From NCBI RefSeq assembly GCF_003057745.1, contig NZ_QBJD02000004.1, positions 186,001-250,000 of the forward strand: a stretch of DNA of 64,000 bases. The letters run 5' to 3'. The DNA comes from Enterobacter sp. RIT418. GTDB taxonomy: Bacteria > Pseudomonadota > Gammaproteobacteria > Enterobacterales > Enterobacteriaceae. A program made the position numbers and the translations under genes. The notes beneath the pieces were generated by a model. The model had not been told where the DNA came from, did no database searches, and was given only the letters and a program-made list of their open reading frames with translations. This document shows, piece by piece, positions 19,334-27,813 of this stretch; position 1 is the first letter of the stretch, and each line of letters starts with the position of its first letter.

Positions 19334-20602
19334 ATGGAAAATAAAAGCATTCCACAAGCCACGTCGCCCCTGGCCGCGTGGCTTTCTTATCTGGAAAACC
19401 TGCACAGTAAAACCATCGACATGGGGCTTGAGCGCGTCAGCCAGGTCGCCGCGCGTCTGGACGTGCTGAAGCCTGCGCCATTCGTCTTCACCGTCGCCGG
19501 CACTAACGGCAAAGGCACCACCTGCCGCACGCTGGAATCCATGCTCATGGCGGCAGGCTACAGGATCGGGGTTTACAGTTCTCCGCACCTGGTACGCTAT
19601 ACCGAGCGCGTGCGCGTGCAGAACGCCGAGCTGGCGGAGTCGGCGCATACGGCGTCGTTTGCTGAAATCGAAGCCGCGCGCGGAGATATTTCGTTAACGT
19701 ACTTTGAGTACAGCACCCTTTCCGCGCTGTGGCTGTTTAAGCAGGCGCAGCTGGACGTGGTGATTCTGGAAGTGGGGCTGGGCGGGCGTCTGGATGCCAC
19801 CAATATGGTGGATGCGGACGTGGCCGTGGTGACCAGCATTGCGCTTGACCACACCGACTGGCTTGGGCCGGACCGTGAAAGCATTGGCCGCGAGAAGGCG
19901 GGGATCTTCCGCGTCGGTAAGCCTGCCGTGGTCGGCGAGCCGGATATGCCGTATACCATTGCCGATGTGGCCCTCGAAAAGGGCGCGCGGCTGCTGCGCC
20001 GCGACGTTGACTGGCAGTTTGAGGTTCAGGACAGCGGGTGGCGTTTCAGCGATGCGCAGGGCGTGCTGGAAAACCTGCCGCTGCCGCAGGTTCCTCAGCC
20101 TAACGCAGCCACCGCGCTGGCGGCGCTGCGCGCAAGCCGATTAAAGGTCAGCGAGCAGGCCATTCATGAAGGCATTCAAAATGCGCTCCTGCCGGGCCGT
20201 TTCCAGACGGTGAGCGAATCACCGCGGCTCATTCTCGACGTCGCGCACAACCCGCACGCGGCGGCCTATCTCGCGGGACGTCTCAAATCACTGCCAAAAA
20301 CCGGGCGCGTGCTGGCGGTTATCGGTATGCTTCATGATAAAGACATTGGCGGCACGCTGGCCTGCATGGAGAGTGTGGTCGATAGCTGGTATTGTGCTCC
20401 TCTGGAGGGGCCGCGCGGCGCCACGGCAGAACAGCTGATGGAACATCTCGGTAAAGGCGCTATCTTTGAGAGCGTGGCCCAGGCGTGGCGTGCCGCGATG
20501 GCGGATGCGAAACCAGAAGATACCGTGCTGGTGTGTGGGTCGTTCCACACCGTGGCACATGTCATGGAAGTGATGGAGGCGGGGAGAACCGGTGGCAAGT
20601 AA
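19334..20602 (+). CDS. folC: bifunctional dihydrofolate synthase / folylpolyglutamate synthase
   Basis: A 422-residue ATP-dependent ligase that adds glutamate to dihydropteroate and then extends the polyglutamate tail of folates. The Mur-ligase-type P-loop GTNGKGT is at 56-62. GLGGRLDATN, TSIALDHTDWLG and VAHNPHAA follow in the right order. Length equals E. coli FolC. Its last 11 bases overlap the start of dedD, so dedD is translated in the same message. Confidence 0.97.
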   Translation: MENKSIPQATSPLAAWLSYLENLHSKTIDMGLERVSQVAARLDVLKPAPFVFTVAGTNGKGTTCRTLESMLMAAGYRIGVYSSPHLVRYTERVRVQNAELAESAHTASFAEIEAARGDISLTYFEYSTLSALWLFKQAQLDVVILEVGLGGRLDATNMVDADVAVVTSIALDHTDWLGPDRESIGREKAGIFRVGKPAVVGEPDMPYTIADVALEKGARLLRRDVDWQFEVQDSGWRFSDAQGVLENLPLPQVPQPNAATALAALRASRLKVSEQAIHEGIQNALLPGRFQTVSESPRLILDVAHNPHAAAYLAGRLKSLPKTGRVLAVIGMLHDKDIGGTLACMESVVDSWYCAPLEGPRGATAEQLMEHLGKGAIFESVAQAWRAAMADAKPEDTVLVCGSFHTVAHVMEVMEAGRTGGK

Positions 20603-21284
20603 GTTTCAGAACCGTTTAACAGGCACGATTGTCCTGGTGGCGCTGGGGGTGATTATCCTCCCGGGGCTGCTCGACGGGCAGAAAAAGCATTATCAGGACG
20701 AGTTTGCGGCCATTCCGCTGGTGCCAAAGCCGGGGGATCGTGACGAGCCCGATATGCTTCCGGCCGCAACGCAGGCGCTTCCTGCACAGCCGCCGGAAGG
20801 GGCTGCTGAAGAGGTACGCGCGGGCGATGCCGCTGCGCCGTCGCTCGATCCGTCGCGCCTGGCAGCGAGCAGCAGTAACGATATCGATCCGGTTCCGGTT
20901 GAACAGTATAAGCCGGTTGAAAAACCGAAGCCGGTAGAGAAGCCTCAGCCGAAACCGCAGCGTGATAATACGGCCGAGCGGCTTGCAGCGGCATCCGAGA
21001 CGCCGCCTGCAAAACCGGCTCAGCAGGACGTCGCGCCGACGGGCAAAGCCTACGTCGTGCAGCTTGGCGCGCTGAAGAACGCCGACAAGGTCAACGAGCT
21101 GGTCGGCAAGCTTCGCAGCGCGGGATACCGCGTTTACACTTCACCTTCGACGCCTGTGCAGGGTAAAATCACCCGCATTCTGGTGGGGCCTGAGGCATCG
21201 AAAGATAAGCTGAAAGGCTCGCTGGGCGAGCTGAAGCAGATCTCCGGCCTGAGCGGCGTGGTGATGAACTACAGCGCGAACTAA
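20592..21284 (+). CDS. dedD: DedD, SPOR-domain cell division protein
   Basis: A 230-residue single-pass inner-membrane protein: short cytoplasmic end, one hydrophobic helix (about 10-27), a long proline/lysine/glutamate-rich periplasmic linker containing two nearly repeated KPVEKP units around 110-120, and a C-terminal SPOR domain (about 152-228) that binds denuded septal glycans. It aids septal peptidoglycan synthesis with FtsN. Start is GTG 20592, which overlaps folC and gives xASKFQNRLTGTIVLV. About ten residues longer than E. coli DedD, all in the linker. Confidence 0.95.
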   Translation: MASKFQNRLTGTIVLVALGVIILPGLLDGQKKHYQDEFAAIPLVPKPGDRDEPDMLPAATQALPAQPPEGAAEEVRAGDAAAPSLDPSRLAASSSNDIDPVPVEQYKPVEKPKPVEKPQPKPQRDNTAERLAAASETPPAKPAQQDVAPTGKAYVVQLGALKNADKVNELVGKLRSAGYRVYTSPSTPVQGKITRILVGPEASKDKLKGSLGELKQISGLSGVVMNYSAN

Positions 21285-21292
21285 TAAGATCT

Positions 21293-21415
21293 CTTCCCCT
21301 CACCCCGGCCCTCTCCCCAAAGGGGAGAGGGTGAAAATCGCACCGAGCGCGCGTGTAACATACTGCATCGTACAGTTCCCTCTCCCCTCTGGGGAGAGGG
21401 TTAGGGTGAGGGGCG
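21293..21415. repeat. paired inverted CCCTCTCCCC repeats (BIME-like) between dedD and cvpA
   Basis: Two hairpins, CCCTCTCCCC/GGGGAGAGGG at 21309-21331 and again at 21378-21400. The first is preceded by CCCCTCACCCC and the second followed by TTAGGGTGAGGGG, so the two units face opposite ways and the whole block is a large inverted repeat. This is how two REP units are arranged in a BIME. It follows the dedD stop by about ten bases and probably forms the 3' end structure of the folC-dedD message. Confidence 0.75.
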
Positions 21416-21466
21416 TTGAGCATTTTTTCAGCGCCTTTTTTATTTACGCGTGGGAAGGAAATCCCT

Positions 21467-21495
21467 ACGCAAACGTTTTCTTTTTCTGTTAGAAT
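21467..21495 (+). promoter_or_regulatory. PurR operator and promoter of cvpA-purF
   Basis: ACGCAAACGTTTTCTT (21467-21482) matches the PurR box consensus with the central CAAACGTTT. A -10-like TAGAAT lies at 21490-21495, so the operator covers the -35 region and bound PurR would block RNA polymerase. This agrees with purine repression of cvpA-purF in E. coli. Confidence 0.88.
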
Positions 21496-21538
21496 GCGCC
21501 CCGAACTGGATGACAGGGCGTAAAATCGTGGGACATAT

Positions 21539-22027
21539 ATGGTCTGGATTGATTACGCCATCATTGCGGTGATTGGTTTTTCCTGTCTGGTAAGCCTGAT
21601 CCGTGGCTTTGTACGTGAAGCGTTATCGCTGGTGACATGGGGTTGTGCTTTCTTTGTTGCCAGTCATTACTACACTTACCTGTCTGTCTGGTTCACGGGC
21701 TTTGAAGATGAACTGGTCCGAAATGGAATTGCTATCGCGGTGCTGTTTATCGCAACGCTGATAGTCGGCGCTATCGTGAATTTCGTGATAGGTCAGCTGG
21801 TCGAGAAAACCGGTCTGTCAGGAACGGACAGGGTACTCGGGATCTGTTTTGGAGCGCTGCGAGGCGTGCTGATTGTAGCCGCGATACTGTTCTTCCTTGA
21901 TACCTTTACCGGTTTCTCAAAAAGTGAAGACTGGCAAAAATCGCAGCTCATTCCAGAGTTCAGCTTCATCATCAGGTGGTTCTTTGACTATCTGCAAAGC
22001 TCGTCGAGTTTCTTGCCCAGAGCGTAA
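21539..22027 (+). CDS. cvpA: CvpA, colicin V production membrane protein
   Basis: A 162-residue inner-membrane protein with four hydrophobic segments, nearly identical in recalled sequence to E. coli CvpA. It is needed for colicin V export and, in other bacteria, for envelope resistance to bile; the molecular activity is unknown. ATG 21539 follows the PurR-controlled promoter; purF starts 37 bases after the stop, with an AACGAGGAAAAG ribosome site between. Confidence 0.95.
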   Translation: MVWIDYAIIAVIGFSCLVSLIRGFVREALSLVTWGCAFFVASHYYTYLSVWFTGFEDELVRNGIAIAVLFIATLIVGAIVNFVIGQLVEKTGLSGTDRVLGICFGALRGVLIVAAILFFLDTFTGFSKSEDWQKSQLIPEFSFIIRWFFDYLQSSSSFLPRA

Positions 22028-22063
22028 TGCGCTCTGAGATGTGGCTTAACGAGGAAAAGACGA

Positions 22064-23581
22064 ATGTGCGGTATTGTCGGTATCGCCGGTTTCATGCCGG
22101 TTAACCAGTCGATTTATGACGCGTTATCGGTGCTTCAGCACCGAGGGCAGGATGCTGCGGGTATCATCACCATTGATGCAAACAACTGCTTCCGTTTACG
22201 TAAGGCGAACGGCCTGGTAAACGATGTGTTTGAAGCCCGCCATATGCAGCGTCTGCAAGGTAATATGGGGATCGGTCACGTTCGTTATCCTACTGCTGGC
22301 AGCTCCAGCGCCTCTGAGGCTCAGCCTTTCTACGTCAACTCTCCGTATGGCATCACGCTTGCCCACAATGGCAACCTGACCAACGCCCACGAGCTGCGCA
22401 GAAAGCTGTTCGAAGAGAAACGTCGCCACATTAACACCACCTCTGATTCTGAAATCCTGCTCAATATCTTCGCCAGCGAGCTGGATAACTTCCGCCACTA
22501 TCCGCTGGAAGCCGACAACATTTTTGCTGCGGTTGCCGCAACCAATCGTCAAATCCGCGGCGCCTACGCCTGCGTGGCGATGATTATCGGCCACGGCATG
22601 GTCGCCTTCCGCGATCCGAACGGTATTCGTCCTTTGGTGCTCGGCAAGCGCGATCTTGGCGACGGGCGCACGGAGTACATGGTTGCCTCTGAAAGCGTGG
22701 CGCTGGATACCCTCGGCTTTGAATTTTTGCGCGACGTCGCGCCGGGCGAAGCGGTCTACATTACTGAAAAGGGCCAGCTGTTTACCCGCCAATGTGCCGA
22801 CAACCCGGTCAGCAACCCGTGCCTGTTCGAATACGTCTACTTTGCGCGCCCTGACTCGTTTATCGACAAAATCTCCGTCTACAGCGCCCGCGTGAACATG
22901 GGCACGAAGCTCGGCGAGAAGATTGCCCGCGAGTGGGACGACCTGGATATCGACGTCGTGATTCCTATCCCGGAAACCTCCTGCGATATCGCGCTGGAGA
23001 TTGCCCGCATTCTGGATAAACCGTACCGCCAGGGCTTCGTGAAAAACCGCTACGTTGGCCGCACCTTCATCATGCCGGGTCAGCAGCTTCGCCGTAAGTC
23101 CGTGCGCCGCAAGCTGAACGCCAACCGCGCCGAATTCCGCGATAAGAACGTCCTGCTGGTGGATGACTCCATCGTGCGCGGCACCACCTCCGAGCAGATT
23201 ATCGAGATGGCGCGCGAAGCCGGGGCGAAGAAAGTGTACCTCGCGTCAGCGGCACCGGAAATTCGCTTCCCGAACGTCTACGGTATCGATATGCCGACCG
23301 CGAACGAGCTGATTGCGCACGGCCGCGAAGTGGACGAAATCTGCCAGATCATCGGCGCTGACGGCCTGATTTTCCAGGATCTGAACGATCTGATTGACGC
23401 GGTGCGCGCCGAAAACCCGGATATTCAGCAGTTTGAATGCTCGGTGTTTAACGGCGTTTACGTGACCAAAGACGTTGACCAGCAGTATCTCGACTATCTG
23501 GATTCGCTGCGCAACGACGACGCGAAAGCCGTCCAGCTGCAGAACGATCTGGAAAGCTTAGAGATGCACAACGAAGGCTAA
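22064..23581 (+). CDS. purF: amidophosphoribosyltransferase
   Basis: A 505-residue enzyme making 5-phosphoribosylamine from PRPP and glutamine, the first committed step of purine synthesis. The start MCGIVGIAG places the N-terminal nucleophile cysteine at residue 2, exposed after Met removal. The glutaminase domain (about 1-235) is followed by the phosphoribosyltransferase domain with the PRPP motif [14 protein letters not shown] near residue 365. Feedback sites for AMP/GMP are expected from the family. It is repressed by PurR through the box before cvpA. Confidence 0.98.
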   Translation: MCGIVGIAGFMPVNQSIYDALSVLQHRGQDAAGIITIDANNCFRLRKANGLVNDVFEARHMQRLQGNMGIGHVRYPTAGSSSASEAQPFYVNSPYGITLAHNGNLTNAHELRRKLFEEKRRHINTTSDSEILLNIFASELDNFRHYPLEADNIFAAVAATNRQIRGAYACVAMIIGHGMVAFRDPNGIRPLVLGKRDLGDGRTEYMVASESVALDTLGFEFLRDVAPGEAVYITEKGQLFTRQCADNPVSNPCLFEYVYFARPDSFIDKISVYSARVNMGTKLGEKIAREWDDLDIDVVIPIPETSCDIALEIARILDKPYRQGFVKNRYVGRTFIMPGQQLRRKSVRRKLNANRAEFRDKNVLLVDDSIVRGTTSEQIIEMAREAGAKKVYLASAAPEIRFPNVYGIDMPTANELIAHGREVDEICQIIGADGLIFQDLNDLIDAVRAENPDIQQFECSVFNGVYVTKDVDQQYLDYLDSLRNDDAKAVQLQNDLESLEMHNEG

Positions 23582-23588
23582 GGCCTGT

Positions 23589-23616
23589 GCAGGTGAGGGC
23601 GGGCGCCCTCACTTGC
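23589..23616 (+). other. 12-bp hairpin between purF and ubiX
   Basis: GCAGGTGAGGGC (23589-23600) pairs with GCCCTCACTTGC (23605-23616) over a GGGC loop, with one G-U pair. No T run follows, so this is not an intrinsic terminator. It probably protects the 3' end of the cvpA-purF message or marks an RNA-processing point before ubiX. Confidence 0.6.
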
Positions 23617-23669
23617 AACTCCGCACAAAATCCTGCACAGTCAGCCCTGTAATCAGCAAGGGCGAAATC

Positions 23670-24239
23670 ATGAAAAGACTTATTGTAGGGATCAGCGGTG
23701 CCAGCGGCGCGATTTACGGCGTCCGGCTGCTTCAGGTGCTGCGTGATGTTAAAGACGTGGAAACCCATCTGGTGATGAGCCAGGCGGCGCGCCAAACCCT
23801 CTCCCTTGAAACCGACTACTCCCTGCGCGACGTTCAGGCGCTGGCCGACGTGGTGCACGATGCCCGCGATATCGCCGCCAGCATCTCCTCGGGCTCGTTT
23901 AAAACGGCCGGAATGGCGATCCTGCCCTGTTCAATCAAAACGCTCTCGGGCATCGTAAACAGCTATACCGACTCGCTGGTGACGCGCGCAGCGGACGTTG
24001 TGCTTAAAGAGCGTCGCCCGCTTGTGCTGTGCGTGCGCGAGACGCCGCTGCACCTTGGGCACCTGCGCTTAATGACCCAGGCCGCCGAGCTTGGCGCGGT
24101 GATGATGCCGCCGGTACCGGCGTTCTACCATCGTCCTCAGACGCTGGGTGACGTGATAAACCAGACCGTTAACCGCGTGCTGGATCAGTTTGATATAGAC
24201 CTGCCTGAAGATCTCTTTACGCGCTGGCAGGGGGCATAG
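23670..24239 (+). CDS. ubiX: UbiX, flavin prenyltransferase
   Basis: A 189-residue flavoprotein that attaches a dimethylallyl group to FMN, making the prenylated FMN cofactor of the decarboxylase UbiD in ubiquinone synthesis. The N-terminal GISGASGAIYGVRLLQ flavin motif and the SIKTLSGI and CVRETPLHLGHLR segments are as in the family. The frame is open 19 codons upstream, but ATG 23670 gives the family start MKRLIVGISG and has AAGGGCG upstream. The NtrC-type palindromes for argT begin six bases after its stop. Confidence 0.96.
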   Translation: MKRLIVGISGASGAIYGVRLLQVLRDVKDVETHLVMSQAARQTLSLETDYSLRDVQALADVVHDARDIAASISSGSFKTAGMAILPCSIKTLSGIVNSYTDSLVTRAADVVLKERRPLVLCVRETPLHLGHLRLMTQAAELGAVMMPPVPAFYHRPQTLGDVINQTVNRVLDQFDIDLPEDLFTRWQGA

Positions 24240-24244
24240 GGTGT

Positions 24245-24291
24245 TGCACAAGCAGAGTGCATGAAAAGCCAACGTGCCCTGCTATGGGGCA
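24245..24291 (+). promoter_or_regulatory. two NtrC-like palindromes upstream of argT
   Basis: TGCAC-N7-GTGCA at 24245-24261 matches both arms of the NtrC consensus (TGCAC-N7-GTGCA) exactly. A second palindrome, TGCCC-N7-GGGCA, lies at 24275-24291 with one symmetrical change in each arm. Centres are 30 bases apart, about three helical turns, so dimers would sit on one face. They lie about 190-220 bases before the predicted sigma-54 start; NtrC enhancers can act from there. Confidence 0.7.
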
Positions 24292-24447
24292 AAACTGCAA
24301 CCGCGATCATATCCTCGACATTTAATTCGTTTTTTCCCTTTATCCCTCTCCGGTTCGTTCGGCAGACCTGCTATCTTTCACCATTAAGGCAATATCGCAA
24401 CGTTTTATTAACATATTTAACGTCTGTTTTTTTATCCGACGAAGATA

Positions 24448-24463
24448 TGGCATAAGACCTGCA
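24448..24463 (+). promoter_or_regulatory. sigma-54 promoter of argT
   Basis: TGGCATAAGACCTGCA has the invariant GG and GC doublets at the right 10-base spacing and matches TGGCAC-N5-TTGCA at all but two of the fixed positions. It lies 67 bases before the argT start. Nitrogen control of argT through sigma-54 is described for Salmonella and E. coli, which supports the assignment. Confidence 0.8.
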
Positions 24464-24529
24464 AGACAGCCCTGCAACACAACACACAACACAAACCATA
24501 ATAAAATCACGGTTCTTGAGGGTAAATGT

Positions 24530-25312
24530 ATGAAGAAGACGGTTCTGGCTCTGTCTTTGCTCGTGGGGTTAAGTGCGGCAGCAGGCAGTTATGCAGCGCT
24601 TCCACAGACGGTACGTATCGGTACGGACGCGACCTACGCGCCTTTCTCGTCTAAAGATGCAAAAGGGGAGTTCGTTGGGTTTGATATCGATCTCGGAAAT
24701 GAGATGTGCAAACGTATGCAGGTGAAATGCACGTGGGTGGGCAGCGACTTTGACGCATTGATCCCGTCGCTGAAGGCCAAGAAGATTGATGCCATTATCT
24801 CCTCTCTCTCCATCACCGAAAAACGTCAGCAGGAGATCGCCTTCTCTGACAAACTCTACGCGGCGGACTCGCGCCTGATCGCGGCAAAAGGTTCACCAAT
24901 TAAGCCAACCATCGACTCGCTGAAGGGCAAGCACGTGGGCGTGCTTCAGGGCTCAACCCAGGAAGGCTATGCCAACGCGAACTGGCGTGAGAAGGGCGTA
25001 GACGTTGTTCCTTATCAGAACCAGGATCTGATTTATTCTGACCTCACTGCCGGACGCCTCGACGCGGCGTTACAGGATGAAGTGGCCGCAAGCGAAGGCT
25101 TCCTGAAGCAGCCGGCGGGCAAAGAGTACGCCTTTGCAGGTCCGTCAGTTAAGGATAAAAAGTACTTTGGTGACGGCACCGGTATTGGCCTGCGTAAAGA
25201 CGATGCGGAGCTGAAAGCGGCCTTCGACAAAGCCTTTACCGAACTGCGCAAAGACGGGACTTACGACAAACTGGCGAAAAAATATTTCGACTTCAACGTC
25301 TACGGTGACTAA
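24530..25312 (+). CDS. argT: lysine/arginine/ornithine-binding periplasmic protein
   Basis: A 260-residue periplasmic binding protein that delivers Lys, Arg and Orn to the HisQMP2 transporter. A signal peptide (KK, hydrophobic core, cleavage after SYA near residue 22) precedes the mature start [19 protein letters not shown], the SBP family 3 signature. It is a tandem paralog of hisJ, the same length and very similar throughout. It has its own sigma-54 promoter, and the 226-base gap to hisJ holds further regulatory sites. Confidence 0.96.
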   Translation: MKKTVLALSLLVGLSAAAGSYAALPQTVRIGTDATYAPFSSKDAKGEFVGFDIDLGNEMCKRMQVKCTWVGSDFDALIPSLKAKKIDAIISSLSITEKRQQEIAFSDKLYAADSRLIAAKGSPIKPTIDSLKGKHVGVLQGSTQEGYANANWREKGVDVVPYQNQDLIYSDLTAGRLDAALQDEVAASEGFLKQPAGKEYAFAGPSVKDKKYFGDGTGIGLRKDDAELKAAFDKAFTELRKDGTYDKLAKKYFDFNVYGD

Positions 25313-25325
25313 CGTTTCGACGCAA

Positions 25326-25394
25326 TGCCCCGTTATGGTGCATTGAGGGCTTAAGCGATCCAATATGGTGCGAAGCGTGCACCGTATTGGATCG
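25326..25394 (+). promoter_or_regulatory. cluster of NtrC-like sites before hisJ, also a 17-bp hairpin
   Basis: Site A, TGCCCCGTTATGGTGCA (25326-25342), has a full GTGCA right arm and a TGCCC left arm. Site B (25356-25372) ends in GTGCG, and site C (25378-25394) begins with TGCAC; B and C mirror each other. Together 25355-25371 and 25379-25395 form a 17-bp stem with a single G-U pair, so in RNA this could also end or protect the argT transcript. The sites lie about 110-170 bases before the sigma-54-like start at hisJ, the normal enhancer distance. Confidence 0.6.
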
Positions 25395-25473
25395 CAGCGT
25401 GCATAGTTAAGCACTAATAATGCAAAAAATTCCGGATGAAAGGCATTATCCTTTGCCTGTCGGAGGGAATTAA

Positions 25474-25489
25474 TGGCACATTAACAGCA
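25474..25489 (+). promoter_or_regulatory. candidate sigma-54 promoter of hisJ
   Basis: TGGCACATTAACAGCA has a perfect TGGCAC -24 element and GC at -12 with correct spacing; the -12 element is weaker (CAGCA instead of TTGCA). It lies 50 bases before the hisJ start. Together with the upstream NtrC-like cluster it suggests a second nitrogen-controlled promoter for hisJQMP. Confidence 0.6.
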
Positions 25490-25538
25490 CCCCGTCGTCG
25501 TAAAAAATCCGTATAAAGACAGTTTGTTGAGGATAGAT

Positions 25539-26321
25539 ATGAAAAAACTGGTGTTGTCTCTTTCTCTGGTTCTGGCTTTTTCCAGCGCCACCGCGGCTTT
25601 TGCAGCAATTCCGCAAAAAATTCGTATTGGTACCGACCCAACTTATGCCCCGTTCGAATCGAAGAATGCGAAAGGCGAGCTGGTCGGTTTTGATATCGAT
25701 CTCGCCAACGAGCTGTGCAAACGCATCAAAGCGCAATGTACCTACGTCGAGAACCCGCTGGACGCGCTCATCCCGTCGCTGAAAGCCAAAAAAATCGACG
25801 TCATTATGTCCTCCCTTTCCATCACCGAAAAACGCCAGCAGGAGATTGCCTTTACCGACAAACTCTATGCGGCCGATTCACGCCTGGTCGTGGCGAAGTC
25901 CTCTGACATCCAGCCAACCCTTGAATCGCTTAAAGGCAAGCGCGTGGGCGTCCTGCAGGGCACCACCCAGGAAACCTACGGCAACGAGCACTGGGCGCCG
26001 AAAGGGATTGAAATCGTCTCTTATCAGGGCCAGGAAAACATTTACGCTGACCTGACGGCGGGCCGCATTGATGCCGCGTTCCAGGACGAAGTCGCCGCGA
26101 GCGAAGGCTTCCTGAAACAGCCGGTCGGTAAAGACTACAAGTTTGGCGGTCCGTCCATTAAGGACGAGAAGCTCTTCGGCGTTGGTACCGGCATGGGCCT
26201 GCGTAAAGAAGACAACGAGCTGCGCGAAGCGCTGAACAAGGCGTTTGCAGAGATGCGCGCGGACGGCACATACGACAAGCTGGCGAAAAAGTATTTTGAT
26301 TTCAACGTTTACGGCGGCTAA
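25539..26321 (+). CDS. hisJ: histidine-binding periplasmic protein HisJ
   Basis: A 260-residue periplasmic receptor that delivers histidine (and arginine less well) to HisQMP2. The signal peptide ends at AAFA near residue 22, and the mature part starts [19 protein letters not shown]. It resembles ArgT along its whole length; the pair arose by gene duplication. ATG 25539 is preceded by GAGGATAG; a frame-open ATG five codons upstream lacks such a site. hisQ follows after 87 bases with a hairpin in between. Confidence 0.96.
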   Translation: MKKLVLSLSLVLAFSSATAAFAAIPQKIRIGTDPTYAPFESKNAKGELVGFDIDLANELCKRIKAQCTYVENPLDALIPSLKAKKIDVIMSSLSITEKRQQEIAFTDKLYAADSRLVVAKSSDIQPTLESLKGKRVGVLQGTTQETYGNEHWAPKGIEIVSYQGQENIYADLTAGRIDAAFQDEVAASEGFLKQPVGKDYKFGGPSIKDEKLFGVGTGMGLRKEDNELREALNKAFAEMRADGTYDKLAKKYFDFNVYGG

Positions 26322-26344
26322 CCGCCCCGTCAAATAACGTGCGG

Positions 26345-26365
26345 CCCCTCCCCTAAAGGGAGGGG
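26345..26365 (+). repeat. hairpin between hisJ and hisQ, in the classic REP position
   Basis: CCCCTCCC (26345-26352) pairs with GGGAGGGG (26358-26365). It is preceded by GTGCGG, as in the CCCTCTCCC repeat family of this window, but lacks the CATCA-type tail and looks like a degenerate copy. In Salmonella the hisJ-hisQ gap holds a REP that raises HisJ yield by protecting upstream mRNA; this hairpin probably does the same. Confidence 0.6.
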
Positions 26366-26408
26366 AAAAGACACGGATTACCACTCACGACACGACAGGG
26401 CACGCGGT

Positions 26409-27095
26409 ATGCTGTACGGATTTTCTGGCGTTATTCTACAAGGCGCGCTTGTCACCCTTGAGCTGGCTATCAGCTCCGTGGTACTGGCGGTGCTGATAGG
26501 GCTGGCAGGCGCGGGGGCGAAGCTATCGGCTAATAAACCGTTGGCTCTGATTTTTGAAGGCTATACCACGCTGATCCGCGGCGTTCCCGATCTGGTGCTG
26601 ATGCTGCTGATTTTTTACGGCCTGCAGATTGCCCTGAACGGCGTCACGGATGCGGTCGGCATGGACCAGATCGATATCGACCCGATGGTGGCCGGTATCA
26701 TCACCCTCGGCTTCATCTACGGCGCGTACTTCACCGAAACCTTCCGCGGTGCCTATATGGCGGTGCCGAAAGGCCATATCGAAGCGGCGACCGCCTTTGG
26801 CTTTACCGCGTCGCAGACGTTTCGCCGGATTATGTTCCCGGCCATGATGCGCTACGCGCTGCCTGGCATCGGTAACAACTGGCAGGTTATCCTCAAGGCT
26901 ACCGCGCTGGTCTCTCTGCTCGGCCTGGAAGACGTGGTGAAAGCCACCCAGCTCGCCGGAAAAAGCACCTGGGAGCCTTTCTACTTTGCGGTAGTGTGCG
27001 GCGTAATTTATCTGGTCTTTACGACCGTCTCCAATGGTGTGCTGCTTCTGCTCGAACGTCGCTACTCCGTGGGTGTGAAGAGGGCTGACCTGTGA
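26409..27095 (+). CDS. hisQ: histidine/Lys-Arg-Orn ABC transporter permease HisQ
   Basis: A 228-residue inner-membrane permease with five hydrophobic segments, one half of the HisQM channel. The cytoplasmic EAA loop that docks on HisP is visible as EAATAFGFTASQTFRRIMFP (around residues 122-141). It overlaps hisM by four bases (GTGA), so the two permeases are made in equal amounts. Confidence 0.96.
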   Translation: MLYGFSGVILQGALVTLELAISSVVLAVLIGLAGAGAKLSANKPLALIFEGYTTLIRGVPDLVLMLLIFYGLQIALNGVTDAVGMDQIDIDPMVAGIITLGFIYGAYFTETFRGAYMAVPKGHIEAATAFGFTASQTFRRIMFPAMMRYALPGIGNNWQVILKATALVSLLGLEDVVKATQLAGKSTWEPFYFAVVCGVIYLVFTTVSNGVLLLLERRYSVGVKRADL

Positions 27096-27808
27096 TTGAG
27101 ATTATTCAGGAATACTGGAAATCCCTGCTGTGGACGGACGGCTATCGCTTTACGGGCGTGGCGATCACCCTGTGGCTGCTGATCTCCTCCGTGGTGATGG
27201 GCGGCATTTTGGCGGTGTTTTTGGCGATTGGCCGCGTGTCGAACAATAAATTTATCCAGTTCCCCATCTGGCTGTTTACCTACGTGTTTCGCGGTACGCC
27301 GCTCTACGTGCAGCTGCTGGTCTTCTATTCGGGCATGTACACGCTGGAGATTGTGAAAGGCACGGAAATGCTCAACGCCTTCTTCCGCAGCGGCCTGAAC
27401 TGTACGGTGCTGGCGCTCACGCTAAATACCTGCGCCTATACCACCGAGATTTTCGCCGGTGCCATTCGCTCCGTACCGTACGGCGAGATCGAAGCGGCGC
27501 GCGCGTACGGCTTCTCGTCGGTGAAGCTGTATCGCTGCATTATCCTGCCGTCGGCGCTGCGCATCGCGCTGCCCGCCTACAGCAATGAAGTGATTTTAAT
27601 GCTGCACTCTACCGCGCTGGCCTTTACCGCGACGGTGCCGGACCTGCTTAAGATCGCCCGCGATATCAACTCCGCGACCTATCAGCCGTTTACCGCCTTC
27701 GGCATTGCGGCGGTGCTTTATCTGATCATTTCTTACGTCCTGATCAGCCTGTTCCGCAAGGCGGAAAAACGCTGGTTGCAGCACATAAAACCTTCTTCGA
27801 CGCACTGA
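27092..27808 (+). CDS. hisM: histidine/Lys-Arg-Orn ABC transporter permease HisM
   Basis: A 238-residue permease, partner of HisQ, with five hydrophobic segments and the EAA loop [20 protein letters not shown] (about 132-151). It starts with GTG at 27092 inside the last codons of hisQ. hisP begins five bases after its stop, so hisQMP form one compact unit. Confidence 0.96.
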   Translation: MIEIIQEYWKSLLWTDGYRFTGVAITLWLLISSVVMGGILAVFLAIGRVSNNKFIQFPIWLFTYVFRGTPLYVQLLVFYSGMYTLEIVKGTEMLNAFFRSGLNCTVLALTLNTCAYTTEIFAGAIRSVPYGEIEAARAYGFSSVKLYRCIILPSALRIALPAYSNEVILMLHSTALAFTATVPDLLKIARDINSATYQPFTAFGIAAVLYLIISYVLISLFRKAEKRWLQHIKPSSTH

Positions 27809-27813
27809 GAACT

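Noticed and set aside
21293..21415. Possible CRISPR-like array from the repeated CCCTCTCCCC hairpins
   Set aside because: Only two inverted units, no direct-repeat/spacer regularity and no cas genes; a REP/BIME explanation fits.
24261..24455. 64-codon frame between ubiX and argT
   Set aside because: Overlaps the NtrC sites and the sigma-54 promoter, no good ribosome site, no similarity that I recognise.
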